Below, piece after piece: positions 23,932-35,504 of a DNA stretch of 64,000 nt; within the stretch, counting starts at the first letter, position 1; each line of letters starts with the position of its first letter. Source of the stretch: Lathyrus oleraceus (Eukaryota; Streptophyta; Magnoliopsida; Fabales; Fabaceae). The notes below the pieces were generated by a model that was not told the origin of the DNA, made no database searches, and saw only the letters and a list, made by a program, of their open reading frames with translations. The position numbers were made by a program, and so were the translations under genes. Location: NCBI RefSeq assembly GCF_024323335.1, contig NC_066580.1, positions 85,669,391-85,733,390 of the forward strand, in the 5' to 3' direction.

Positions 23932-24777
23932 GTAGTCTCTAGTGGGTTTAGCCTACTTTTCTGTGTGTATATAATTGTATATATATGATGTATGTATGTT
24001 TATTTGTGTGATATTATTTGCTTGTTGTGCTTGGTGATCTCGGAGTGGTGAAATAAGTTCTAACTCAAACATGAGTTCAATTAAGATAGGAGGATGGTAT
24101 AGTCATGTTCGACTTGTGTGGAGTAGTCCTTAACAAGTTGGCTTGAGACCCATCTACTTAGTTGAATCCCGTTTAGATTTGGGAATGCCACACAAATATT
24201 TATGGTTAGGCATTACTATCTCTAATTTGGGGTTCGAGAAGCTGAGGACCGTAGAACATCTAACCCCTCTTGGCGTATTTAGGATGTAGTGCAGAGACTG
24301 TTCAAGTGTAGACTTGATAACAGTTGTTACATGATACTACACTCAGACGAGTTTCTCTTGAGAATATTATGGGTTGATGAGCCATTCATCCTAACCTGTA
24401 ATATCCGATAGATGGAATTAAGACTCTGGTAACTTTTTAGAACATGATCTACAAGTTTTATCCTTACTTCACTCCTTTGGGATGGTTCATACCCAGACTC
24501 CATGCTCGTGACTTACAACAAACCCTTGATTCTTGGTTGATCCAATCAAGTCTTGTCAATATCAATGGAACTTGGGTGTCGATGTGGTGTAAACCATAAT
24601 CCACCAAAATGGATGATTGATCTTGACAATGACTTAATTCATCCCTTGACCTTTGTTTGTTTGCCTTGTGTGTGATCCCTATTTGTGATTGTTGCATTCA
24701 TACGTATCATAACATTCATCACACGAAAATTTAAAGGAACTGAGGTATTATTTGCAAATATTTTCAGACCATAGATT
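23932..24777 (+). other. Ogre 5' leader, non-coding
   Basis: No supportable gene. The leader aligns with those at 31049-32152 and 63177-64000. Shared blocks include the sequence around GTGTGGAGT, TAGGATGTAGTGCAGAGAC and a long-arm hairpin at 24553-24629. Confidence 0.75.
24553..24629 (+). ncRNA. Conserved leader hairpin (copy 1)
   Basis: The arms TTGTCAATATCAAT (24553-24566) and ATTGATCTTGACAA (24616-24629) pair at 13 of 14 positions around a 49-nt loop. The loop contains a smaller stem-like AACCATAATCCACC...GGATGATT. Equivalent hairpins with different but still pairing arms occur at 31705 and 63836. Confidence 0.6.
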
Positions 24778-26276
24778 ATGGACGAAGGAACACTAAGAAG
24801 TACAGTTTTAGATGTCCCGACTTGAAATAGTTAACGAAGCTAGCATATTTTGTATTAGATGCCCTGGACTTCAAATAACGTCATGGGAAGCTTTTGTCTA
24901 TCTTGTTTGTTGATGTGGTTGAAGGACTTTTGAGTGTGTTGATTCAGTTATATGACCCTCTCTACCGTTGCTTCACTTTTCCCGATTATCAGCTTGTGCC
25001 TATGTTGGAGGAGTATGCCCATCTCTTGGGAATACATATTTCTAACAAAGTGCCCTTTAATGGATAGGAAAAGATTCCCAGATCTCATTTTATTTTTGAA
25101 GCTCATCACTTGAAGAAGTCTGAGATAGAGGCTCATTGGGTGACAAAAGGGGGATTATTTGCGTTGACTTCTGAATTCCTCATCACAAAAGCTACTACCT
25201 TTGCTCAAGCCGGTAGTATGGACGCTTTTGAAGCTATCTTTGTGTTGCCCATCTATGGATTAGCTTTGTTCCTAACATTGACGACTTTTTTTGATGTTAG
25301 CGCCATTAGAATTTTCTTGATTAGGAATCTTGTGCCTACTCTGCTAGGTGATATGTACTTCTCTTTACATCTAAGGAATTCTAAAGGTGGTGGAACGAAT
25401 TTCTGTTGCATTCCTCTTCTGTACAAGTGGTTTATTTTGCACTTTCCTTAGACATCTGCTTTTATGGAGAACAAACAATTTCTACGGTGGTCTCAGAGAC
25501 TTATGTCTCTCACTAATGATGATATAGTTTGGTATGATCCTTCTTTGAGCAGTTTGGATATTATTCATTGTTGTGGTGAATTCTCTAATGTTCCTCTCAT
25601 TGGTACATAAGGAGGAATCAACTAGAACCCTGGTTTGGCTCGTCGTCAACTTGGGTTCCCCTTGAGAGACAAACCAAATAACAATTTGTTAGAAGGTCTT
25701 TTCTATCAAAAGGGTAAAGATCCCCAACATTTGAAGCAAAAGATTGTGCATGCTTGGCATAATGTGTATAGGAAAGGAAGATCCGAGCTTGGTCTGCGTA
25801 ATTGTGTAGCTTTGGAAGCTTACACTCTCTGGGTGAAGAAAAGAGCTTTGGAGTTGAAGATTCATTATCCTTGTGAAAGACCTATGTCTATGGTTATGGT
25901 TGAGCCATTAACTCTCCCTAAACAAGATGTAAAGGAGTTGGAAGATGCGCTAGCCAAGATGAAACGAGAGAAGGATTTACGGGAAGAGCGTTTCTATGCT
26001 TTGAGCAAAAAGCATGAGGAGTTGCAGCTTGAGTCTAAGGACAAATACACACTTATTGAGTTGTTTGAAGACCGAGTGACAAAGAGACAGAGAGAGCCAG
26101 AGGTTTCATCTCCCTCTAGTATACCTCACCCTTCCGTTGGTTGGAAGAAGATTGTTGATCAGCTTGTCCTCGAGAAGACTCAGATTGAGGCTTCTTTTGA
26201 GACCGAGTCCGACGCATTCGAAGGAAGTACGCGCCTGCAGCCAGCTCTTCTGACATTGTTGTTAGGGATCCTTAGG
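24778..26276 (+). pseudogene. Ogre ORF1 (plant-mobile-domain-like, unknown function), broken
   Basis: The region matches what I recall of the extra ORF that Ogre elements carry upstream of gag. Recognisable parts are a KKYSFRCPDL-like start, YRCFTFPDYQLVPMLEEYAH, VTKGGLFALTSEFL, a hydrophobic PIYGLALF stretch, LLYKWFILHF, LARRQLGFPL, and a charged coiled-coil-like C-terminus (about residues 340-430, LEDALAKMKREKDLREERF). It is disrupted by a frameshift in the first codons, several stops (TAG 25449-25451, TAA and TAG near 25607-25626, and others further upstream) and a frameshift near 26215. The protein's function is not established. The old element is dead. Confidence 0.72.
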
Positions 26277-26398
26277 ATGACTAGTCTTCTTTTCTCTTGT
26301 ATTTTTCATTTAGTTTCTGAAATTGTACCAAGTGTAATCCTTCCAATTATATAAATAAAAGAGATTGTTATGGACATATCAAATTGTTGCAATTATTG

Positions 26399-26399
<1 letters not shown>

Positions 26400-26465
<66 letters not shown>
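26400..26465. repeat. (TA)n microsatellite
   Basis: About 33 TA units between ORF1 and the hAT-like insertion. The minus-strand frame reading poly-Ile/Tyr here is an artefact. Confidence 0.95.
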
Positions 26466-26468
<3 letters not shown>

Positions 26469-26523
26469 AGTTCCTTGAAAATAAAAAAAAATCAAGTTGA
26501 CTCATCGATATAATACACGCGCC

Positions 26524-27429
26524 TAGGGGTGTTTGCAGTGCGGTTTGGGCGGTTTTTGCAATAAAAATCACCTGAACCGCAAGAGAAAAAAGCATGCGGT
26601 TCGGTTTGGTTCGGTTGACTTTTAGATATAAAACCAAACCAAACCAAACCAAATCAATGCGGTTTGGGTTGGTTGGGTTGGTTCGGATTTTTATAATATT
26701 TTTATTGAGCCATATATACTCCTATAAATAATGACATAACTTTATGGTTAGTCATTCATATATTACTGAATAACATCAAAATTCATCATATTTAGACAAA
26801 AACGTTTCATTCAATATACAAAAAACCAAATTAGACAAAAGTGGAATAAAAGACAAATATAAATAGTAGCATAAAATAATATCAAAGACATTATAATAAA
26901 ATATTTAAAAAAAACATATGAGATGAGAGATTAGAGAAGATGAAAAAAAGAACATAAGAGATGCGAGATTGAGACGAAAAGTGCAATAAAAACGTAATTG
27001 GAAGAGAAAATAGTAACATAAAAGATAAAAAAGAAAGAACATAATAGAGGACTTATTAGAGTAGAATAGGCGAGACCTACATGGAAAAGAAGATGAGAAG
27101 AATGTGTGATACTACTATGAGAGATTTAAGAAAGTTGAAATTGAAACCCTAAGTGTGATTAAGAGAAAATCGTTTGTAATTTTAAGGTTAAGGCATACTA
27201 GGTTTGAGGTTTGGGTTGGATGCGGGATAAGTGAATTTTGGGTTGTAACATAATGCAGTTTGGTTTGGTTTAGTTCGGTTTGCAAAATACAAACCGTAAA
27301 CCAAACCAAACCGTGCGGTTTTATTAAAAAATGACCCAAACGAATCCGAACCAAATGCGGTTTTTTGCGGTTTCGGTTTGGTTTGGTTTGCGGTTTTCTT
27401 TTGGGTTGGTTTGGTTTTGAACACCGCGA
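26524..27429. mobile_element. Non-autonomous hAT-like DNA transposon, 906 bp
   Basis: The element begins TAGGGGTGTTTG and ends GAACACCGCGA, imperfect short terminal inverted repeats of hAT type. It is flanked by near-identical 8-bp duplications, CACGCGCC (26516-26523) and CTCGCGCC (27430-27437). Both ends are packed with GGTTTGG/GGTTCGG-type subterminal repeats and their complements (AAACCAAACC). The interior is AT-rich and has no transposase ORF. It sits in the spacer between Ogre ORF1 and the gag start. Confidence 0.82.
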
Positions 27430-27452
27430 CTCGCGCCAATCACTCCAAAATC

Positions 27453-29331
27453 ATGGAACATCTCAAGCAAGAGAATAGAGACTTGAAAGAGGAGATCGCC
27501 CGCCAGACTACCATGATGGAGTCAATGTTTGCTGCTCAGAGCCAGTCTTCTCCAAGATCCGCAACTCCTCCTCCTCTGAGGACTGTCATATCAGAGGTTG
27601 CTACCTCTACCATTCCTGCAACTGCTGCTCACTTCTCACTCAACATGCCTACTGGATTCTCGTGGGGGATACCGACAAACATTGTGCCTGAAGGCTTTGC
27701 ACCTACCTTTGCTTCTATGCCGACATATAGCTCGGTCATGTCTGTGTCGTTGCCTGTTGTGGATACCCTACCTCGTGTAGAAGACACCATCTATCATTCT
27801 GAGTCGTCTGAGGGCCTTGATGTGTATGAGAAGATGGATGAGATGAAGGATCAATTTCTTGAGCTGCGCAAGGAATTGAAAAATTTAAGAGGTAAAGACT
27901 TGTTTGGGAAGAGTGCTGTAGAACTGTGTTTGGTCCCAAATGTGAAGATTCTGGTGATGTTCAAAGTGACTGACTTTGAAAAATACAAAGGGAATACCAG
28001 TCCACTCAGTCATTTGGTGATGTACGCCAGATATATCTCTACTTAAATGGATAATGATCAGATGTTGATCCATTATTTTCAAGACAGTCTGACTAGTACC
28101 GCTCTGAGGTGGTACATGGGATTGGATAGTGCGAGCATCCGCATGTTCAAAGATTTGGGCAAAGCATTTATGAAGTAGTATAAATACAATGTTGATATGG
28201 CTCCCGATAGAGATCAATTAAGATCATTTTCTCAGAAGGACAAGGAGACATTCAAGGAATATGCGTAGAGATGGAGAGAGCTTGGTGCTCAGATCACCCC
28301 TCCTTTAGAGGAAAAAGAGATAACTAAAATTTTTCTGAAGACCCTGAGCTCATTTTACTATGAGCGGATGATTACCAGTGCCCCCAATGACTTTACTGAA
28401 ATGGTAAACATGGGGATGAGGCTAGAAGAAGGTGTCCAAAAAGGACGATTGTCTAGAGAGGAGGTGTCATCCAACAAGAGGTATGGCAACAATTTAAGTA
28501 AGAAGAAGGACAGTGAAGCTAATGCAATTTCAAGTGGGAGGCAAAGGAGGCCTCAGATTAGAAGAAATCAACCACCCCGTCAACATCATCATCAAGTATC
28601 TTCAGTCATTCCTGTATTTTCATCAAATCAATCAACACCAGTTCAGCAACAACATTGTCGACAACAACAACCACAACAACGAACAAACACCTACAACAAC
28701 AACAATACAAACAATCATCAGCAACAGACTTTTGAGAGGAAGAAGGTCTCTTTCGACCCAATTCCGATGACATATGCAGAACTATATCCCTCTTTGGTTC
28801 TCAAGAGCCTATTCCAACCAAGAAATCCTCCGCAAATCCCTGAACCACTTCCCTGGTGGTACAAATCGAAACTCCGTTGTGCTTTTTATCAAGGGCTCTC
28901 GGACATGATATAGAGAACTGTTACCCATTAAAGTATGAAGTTCAGAAGCTTGCTAAGACTGGAATGGTGTCCTTTGAGGACCGTGCGCCGAATGTTAAAG
29001 TTAACCCACTACCTGCCCATCGAAATTCATATGTTAATATGGTGGACGGTTCTCTGGGCGAGTTCAAAGTATTCGATGTACGCTTAATTAGGAGGTCCTT
29101 CGTTAGGATGCACAAGGACATTTTTTTGGTTAGAGATTGTGGGTATGATCATGATGTTTGTGCTATCTGCAGTGTCAACCCTAAAGGTTGTATGATTGTG
29201 AAGAGAGACATCCAGCGCTTGATGGATGGGGGCTTAATCCAGATTGTTCAATCCCGTCACATAGATGACGATGTCAATGTTATAGTACTAGTTTTCAAGA
29301 ATCCTGAGAGAATGGTTATTCAGTATAAATG
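27453..29331 (+). pseudogene. Ogre gag, broken and truncated
   Basis: ATG 27453 (MEHLKQENRDLKEEIARQ..., a coiled-coil-like start) opens a gag frame. It carries the conserved VTDFEKYKG...LRWY...YKYNVDMAPDR...RWRELGAQ region. Stops interrupt it at 28044-28046, 28176-28178 and 28266-28268. A one-base frameshift near 28892 falls inside the single zinc-knuckle-like CAFYQ...GHDIENC. The two TAG stops stand where Gln is expected. A Gln/Asn-rich linker (about 28560-28730) precedes the knuckle. The frame ends at 29331, where an Angela-like LTR begins. Confidence 0.82.
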
Positions 29332-29348
29332 TGTTGGTGTAAGCCCTA
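29332..29348 (+). mobile_element. First 17 bp of an Angela-like copia LTR
   Basis: TGTTGGTGTAAGCCCTA is the LTR start. Its last five bases, CCCTA, are the target duplicated at 41165-41169, where the LTR resumes as CCCTAGAGGCCAATAC. Confidence 0.75.
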
Positions 29349-31028
29349 TGTAACACCCCAAAATTTTCCCTCCTTATTCACGCATTCATTTTTAGGTCAT
29401 TTAACATTAGATACATTGCATTTCATCATGTCAATCAGAATCAGATCCAAGAAGCTTTATTGTAAAAAAAAAAACGATTTTTTTTTATTAATTAATTAAT
29501 TAAATAAATAAATAAATAAAAGAAAAAATCTCAGACTTGGACCTCTCTCAAAAGCCCACTAAGCTACCAATATTAGGCTATAAATACTAGAGTTTTCATT
29601 GAAACAAAGGCCACACAGAAAAGAGATAGAAAAAGGAAGAGAAGCAAAACACTCTGAGGTTTCCTTGGAACAAAACCCTGGACAAAACCTGAAGAGAAAC
29701 CTAGACAGAGAGAGTGAGAATTAATCTGCAGCAACCTCCAGGCAACTCTGAAAGGTTCATTCTGACTCACACACTTTCAGCTCAAGCAAACCCTAACATT
29801 GGTTTGCAAATCAAGCCGTGCCATTTAATTTCAACCGATCTCTCCAATCAGGTTTGCCCTATATCCATCATCTTTATGCCTTTAATTTGAATGCTTTAAA
29901 TGTATGAGGTATTATGGGTGAATTTGATACCCTTTTAATGCATGTGTTTGACAAGAGGTTTAGGCCTCCTACCCTTGGTTTCTTTTTGTGAGATTTTTGT
30001 GAATTTTAATGGCATGATTCATGTGGTTACATTTTGATTTTGGGGCAACTCTGGGTTACCCTATTTTGTTTCTCTAACCTGTTTGTTGAGTTTTTGTGAG
30101 GGCTCACATACTCTTGCAGAGATGGTTTGCCTGGTGTTCCACTTTATTTGTGGGATACCGCCTGGAGGTTTCATTCCGATTACCTGTACTGACTCACTTT
30201 CTTTGATGGTGTTAGCTTGGGAGGATCTCAGGGTTTCCTTGTTTCGTTAATTACTGTTACTTTGGATCTTTATCCGTGTGGTACTTTTACATTTTCCCGT
30301 ATTTTTACCGCTTTCTTAGCTGGAAGACCTCGATAGGAGGCAATGTTTTGTGTGTTTACTTTATGCAGGTTCCTTCGTCTAGGATTTCCCTTCTACATGA
30401 GCATCCCAAACCCTAACCGTTCATTAATTTTTCTTCTCCTAAACGCACGTTAACTCCTTCTACTACAGGCGAGTAAGTCTCCAAAGGTCGAGCATCCGGT
30501 AGATTGCGTAGTAACGTCGTTCGTCCAAAACCCAATCCATAACCCCGTAGTTAGCCGAACTACGGCTTGCTCTGATTCTCATTCCAGATGAGAGACATAG
30601 GCATAAGACACGATGTCTTAGTGAGCACAATTACCCTTAACCCCTAGGTAGCCGAGCTACGAAGACTCTGATTCTCATATTCAGATGAGATACGTATGTA
30701 GTGGATGCGACATCCGTGCGAGTCATTTTCTTTTGACCCCTTTTTTTAGTAAATAACACATTAGATAAACCCACACCCTTTAGACAAGAACTACAAAAGT
30801 GGATCCCGTAGAGTACTACGGATGCGTAGGGGTGTTAATACCTTCCCTTCGCATAATCGACTCCCGAACCCAAGATTTGGTTGCGAGACCCCATCTTGTC
30901 CTTTCCTTTTTCCAGGTTTACTTCGAGCGTTTCCTTTCCCTCCTTTGGGATAAATAACGCACGGCGGCGTCTCTCATGTCTTTCTTCGCCGATTGTTTTT
31001 TTCGCATTCCATTTTTCAGGTTGCGACA
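29349..31028 (+). mobile_element. 5' LTR of the Ogre/Tat derivative
   Basis: TGTAACACCCCAAAATTTTC...GGTTGCGACA. It holds an A/T-homopolymer tract (about 29463-29522) whose length differs from the 3' LTR, and a U5 block ending in GGGTGTTAATACCTTCCCTT. Confidence 0.92.
29579..29586 (+). promoter_or_regulatory. TATA box in the 5' LTR
   Basis: GGCTATAAATACTAGAG, 230 bp into the LTR, so U3 is short and R/U5 about 1.4 kb. Confidence 0.65.
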
Positions 31029-31030
31029 GC

Positions 31031-31048
31031 TGGCGACTCTGCTGGGGA
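31031..31048 (+). promoter_or_regulatory. Primer binding site, Ogre/Tat derivative
   Basis: TGGCGACTCTGCTGGGGA lies 2 nt after the LTR end, identical to the Ogre sites at 23914 and 63159. Confidence 0.9.
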
Positions 31049-32152
31049 CCCGGTTTCCCTAAGCGAGTCCCTCCTAGCTTTTGTAGGTTGTTTGTTTATT
31101 GGGTGTTTATTCTTTTGTACAGTTATTTATCTTTCAGCATTTACCTGCTTTATTGCATTGTGTACATATGACTGCCGGATCTGCTGGTTCTGTTTGTGAG
31201 ATGAGTTCTATACCCGAACTCGAGTGCACTTAGGATAGGAGAATGGCATAGTCTTGTTGACTTGTGTGGAGTTATTCCTTAGCAAGTTGACTTACAAGCC
31301 CATTCACTTGGTGGAGGTCATGTTGGGATCAATAATGTCACACAAGTAAGTTGTGGTTAGACATTACTTTTTCCAGTATAGACCTTAGAAGCCAAGGACC
31401 TTAGTTTACCAAACCCATCTTGGCCTATTCGTAGGACGTAGTGCGAAAGTCATTCAAGTGTAAGATTTGATACGATCGTTACACGATACTACACTCCTAA
31501 GAGTCTCTCTTGAGAATATTTTTGGAATACGAGTAGTCGTTCCTCCGATAATATCCGAAAGATGGGATTATGACTATGGGAACCTTTTGTAGAACATGTT
31601 TGGCCGGTTTAAACCTTAGTACACTCCCTTTGGGTGGTTCTTAACCTAAACTCCATGCTCGTGACTTGCAACAAACCCTTGATTCATGGTTGATCCGTTC
31701 AGGTATCCTTAATATCAATGAAACTTGGGTGTTGATAAGGTGTAAACCATAATCCACCAAAAATGGATGGTTGATATTAAGGATAACATGATCCATCCCA
31801 TGACCTTTGTTTGGTGTGCTTTGCTTGATCCTCTTAATTTCTCTCCAGGCAGTGCAACCTGACAGATGTTCAAGCGGATCCAGCAATTCTGATTGACATG
31901 CCATTGCATTGCATAACATCATCTGCATATTTGCATCCAACATCTCATGCTTATTCATTTGCAGGGTATTCCCTTATTAGGGGGGGGGGGCTTAAAATCG
32001 AATAAGCAGTGCATCGCATACCATGCATACTAACCCTTTTTTGTTTTACAGGTGTCACCGCAGTGTCAAAGGTTTGTTCCTCTAATCAGGCAGTTATTGG
32101 TCCTAAGCGAGTTCACAGGTACCCGACAAAGGAAAACCGTCCACGACTAGCA
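31049..32152 (+). other. 5' leader of the Ogre/Tat derivative
   Basis: Non-coding, closely similar to the leader at 63177-64000 and more distantly to 23932-24777. It contains the conserved hairpin at 31705-31784 and a run of G at about 31981. Confidence 0.75.
31705..31784 (+). ncRNA. Conserved leader hairpin (copy 2)
   Basis: The arms ATCCTTAATATCAA (31705-31718) and TTGATATTAAGGAT (31771-31784) form a perfect 14-bp stem. The 52-nt loop has a second small stem (AACCAT...CCA / TGG...ATGGTT). Confidence 0.65.
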
Positions 32153-34688
32153 ATGGACCAGATACAGAAAGAACTGGCTGATATGAGTGAAAGGATGGAT
32201 CAGTTAATGACATTGATGACTGGTATGGCAGAAGGCCAGGCGAAGCTGAAGGAATTGGTTGAGCAACCGAGGCCCGACCTAGAGGTGGAAATACCAAGTG
32301 CTGAGGGGAACCCTGGTAACCCTAGGAACCCTGGTAACCCTGGGAACGCTGATAACCCTGTGAACACTGGAAACGCGGGTAACACAAATATTGATCGAAA
32401 CCCGGGTAATGTTGGCAACACGGGAAATGTGGGGAATGGTATTGGCGGAAGGTACAATGTGAATCAAGGGATTCGGATTAACGGGCGCCCCATTACTGAA
32501 GATTGTCAGTATGATCAATTTTCTTTGCACGATGAGGCCCTCGAGACCACTCGCCGTATGGATGAGCTTGCTGAGAAGCTCAAATCTTTTGAGTCTCAAA
32601 ATTCCTTAGGTTTTGATGTCACCAATCTTGGTCTGGTTCAAGGAGTAAGGATCCCTCACAAGTTCAAACCCCCTACTTTTGAGAAACACAACGGGGCTTC
32701 TTGCCCACGCACTCATCTCCAATCTTATCTGGGACGGTTGGGAGCTCACACTGAAGATGAAAAGTTGTGGATGTACTATTTTGAAGACAATTTAACTGGA
32801 GCTTCTCGTGAATGGTATTCTCATTTGTCTCGTACTACCATCAAGAGCTGGAAAGACTTGGCAGAGGCTTTTGTCAAGTAATATCAATACAACTTGGACA
32901 TGGCTCCAAATCGGATCTTGTTGCAAGGAATGTCTCAGACTGCCAAGGAAACCCTTAGAGAATATGCTCAGCGTTGGAGACAGATTGTTGCATCCGTCCA
33001 ACCCCCTATGTCTGAAAGGGAGATGGCAGACATGTTTATGAAAACTCTTCAAGGCAATTATATCGAGAGATTGGCTGCTTGCCCGTCAATCAGCTTTGCA
33101 AAGATATTGATTGCTGGAGAAAGGATCGAGAGTCTGTTGAAGATGGGCCGAATTCAAGACAACAGTGCTTCCAACTGATCAGTTCCCAAGAAACCGTTTG
33201 CTGGTAACGGTCAGCGAAGAAGAGAAGGTGAGACGAGCGTTATATATGCCGGCAGAGGTAGGGGCAGAGGACGCCCTAATTATTATCAAGATCAAGTGGC
33301 TGCAATCACTATTCCAACACCCGTTCCTCAACCGCACTATCATCTGCAACAGCAACCCAGGTACAACAATCAACAACAAGGAGGTAATTCGGGTCAGCAG
33401 AGACCCTATCAACAATGTCCAAGGCAGGCGGACCGGGTCATTGAGCCAATTCCAATGCCTTATTCTGTATTACTTCCCAAGCTGATTGACATGAATCTGG
33501 TTATGTTGAGAACTTTGGCCCCACCAGTTGATCCCAACAATCTGCGTAGAGGTTATGATGTCAACGCCAGATGTGCTTTTCACTCCAACGCACCTGGCCA
33601 TACTACAGATAATTGCAAGGCTCTCCAGCTAAAGGTACAAGATTTTAGAGATGCCCAGGCCATCAATTTTTCTCCGGTGCCTAGTGTTATCCAAAACCCG
33701 ATGCCATCTCACGGGGGGCAGAGGATTAATGTTGTTGATAGTGGGGAAACTTTGAATTTGGTTTCTGATGTGACTAAAGTGAAGACTACGCTATCGGTGG
33801 TCAAAGACCGACTCTTGAAAGGACGGATTTTCCCGGGCTGTGGGGAAGAGTGCAGAAATTATCAAGACGTCGAGAACGGATGTGATAGTTTGAGAAGGGG
33901 TATTCAGCAACTGATAGATGAAGGTTGTCTTCAGTTCGATCAGACTCGTCCAGTGAAGAATGATGTGTCGACAGTAACGTTTTATTTCACTCCTGAAGAA
34001 ATATATGTTCCCGAGAGACCCGCTCCGACAACAATATATTTCCCAAAAAGTCCAACACCAATTTACTCTGACAACCCTCAACCGACTTTGATTGGTCCGG
34101 TCACCATCACGGTACCAGGACCTGTTCGGTATGAGAAGGACAGTGCTATCCTGTGGCACTATGAGGCTGATATCTACTGCCAGGGGCAGAAAGTTAATGA
34201 AGAAGACATTGACATTGGTAGCTCCGCTGTAGACAATGTCAGAGGAGTTGGTGGCTTCACTCGCAGTGGATGCCTGTTTGCACCATCAACATTGCGCACG
34301 AATACTGAAGCTGAGGCAGCTGCCAAGGCTATAGGAAAACAGGTAGCCATCGAAGAGGTTACTACTGAGGAAGCCCTTCCTAAGACTGCGTTCGAGAAGG
34401 AAGTGGATGAGTTTACGAGGATTATCAAGAAAAGTGACTACAAGGTAGTCGACCAGCTAAGTCAGACACCCTCAAAGATCTCCATTCTCTCATTATTGAT
34501 GTGCTCTGAGGCTCACAGAGCAGCCTTGTTGAAAGTACTGAATATGGCATATGTTCCACCAGAGATAACTGTTAAACAGCTTGAGTCGGTAGTTTCGAAT
34601 GTACACACTAGCCATTCGCTAGGTTTCACCGATTATGACCTAACATCTAAGGGTAGGAATCACAACAAAGCCTTGCATCACAATGGAA
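32153..34688 (+). pseudogene. Ogre/Tat gag, with stops
   Basis: ATG 32153 (MDQIQKELADMSERMDQL...) opens gag; the same frame is open upstream to about 32009. A low-complexity Asn/Gly/Pro segment (about 32300-32450) is followed by the gag core (VRIPHKFKPPTFEKHNG...) and a zinc-knuckle-like CAFHSNAPGHTTDNC (about 33580-33625). TAA 32879-32881 and TGA 33176-33178 interrupt the frame. The C-terminal part leading to protease is long and open. A frameshift near 34670-34690 separates it from protease, which in Ogre should be in the same reading frame. Confidence 0.83.
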
Positions 34689-35504
34689 TGCAAAGGGACG
34701 GTGCTTTCCCATGTTTTGGTTGATACAGGTTCTTCTCCGAATGTTCTCCCAAAGAAAGCCTTAACGAAGTTGGATTGCGATGACGCCACCCTGAGGCCGA
34801 GTAATTTAGTTGTAAGGGCTTTTGATGGCTCTAAGCGAGCTGTTTGTGGCGAAGTTGAGTTGCCAGTTAAGATTGGACCGCAGGTATTCAAGAGTACCTT
34901 TTATGTGATGGATATCCAGCCTGACTATAGCTGTCTGCTAGGTCGACCCTGGATTCATGCTGCTGGTGCTGTTACTTCTACTCTCCACCAGAAGCTCAAA
35001 TATGGACTAGAAGATCAGATCGTCACCGTTTGTGGTGAAGAGGATATTTTTGTTAGCCACCTGTCTACATTTAAGTATGTGGAGATGGATGGCGAGATGC
35101 ATGAGATGTTGTGTCAGGGCTTCAAAGCCATAAACATCAGTGAGGTCGCACCCGAAACTGTCTTTTCACCTGAGTCTGAGAAGGTCGGGACTTCTATCTC
35201 TTCATACAAGAAAGTTGTTGAAGTGGTTAAGGCTGGTAATGCCCAAGGCTGGGGCAAATTTGTGGAGCCAATCATAAAAGAAGACAAGTTTGGATTGGGG
35301 TATACTCCGGGGTCTCAGAAGAATGAAGTCGGTACTTTCTCCAGCGGGGGTTTGGTTTCTCCCCACACCTTCAATGATGCAGATGAAGACAAGGATGACA
35401 ACGACTGTGACTTAGATAGCTGGATTCGCCCGTGTGTCCCAGAAGAAAAGCTCGACAATTGGTCGTCTGAAAAAGTCGTCCGGTTTACTCTACTGAAGGA
35501 GTAA
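34683..35504 (+). CDS. Ogre/Tat aspartic protease region
   Basis: This is an open frame of 273 codons with the retroviral-type protease active site DTGSSPNVLP (GATACAGGT at 34722-34730) and a downstream CLLGRPWIHAAGA segment. Family members cut the Gag-Pol polyprotein. Here it is disconnected from gag by a frameshift, so it would not be made as part of the polyprotein. It ends at TAA 35502, just before a short non-coding spacer. Confidence 0.8.
   Translation: MECKGTVLSHVLVDTGSSPNVLPKKALTKLDCDDATLRPSNLVVRAFDGSKRAVCGEVELPVKIGPQVFKSTFYVMDIQPDYSCLLGRPWIHAAGAVTSTLHQKLKYGLEDQIVTVCGEEDIFVSHLSTFKYVEMDGEMHEMLCQGFKAINISEVAPETVFSPESEKVGTSISSYKKVVEVVKAGNAQGWGKFVEPIIKEDKFGLGYTPGSQKNEVGTFSSGGLVSPHTFNDADEDKDDNDCDLDSWIRPCVPEEKLDNWSSEKVVRFTLLKE

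Larger units (their letters stand above)
19321..29331 (+). mobile_element. 5' part of a second Ogre element
   Basis: The order is 5' LTR (19321-23904), primer site, leader, ORF1, and gag, ending inside gag where an Angela-like LTR begins. ORF1 and gag are separated by a hAT-like insertion (26524-27429). Protease, RT and integrase are not found in the window, so the 3' part is displaced beyond the right edge or lost. Stops and frameshifts in both ORFs mark it as old. Confidence 0.85.

Noticed and set aside
26368..26652. Minus-strand ORF rich in Ile/Tyr.
   Set aside because: It is read from the (TA)n repeat and the hAT-like end.
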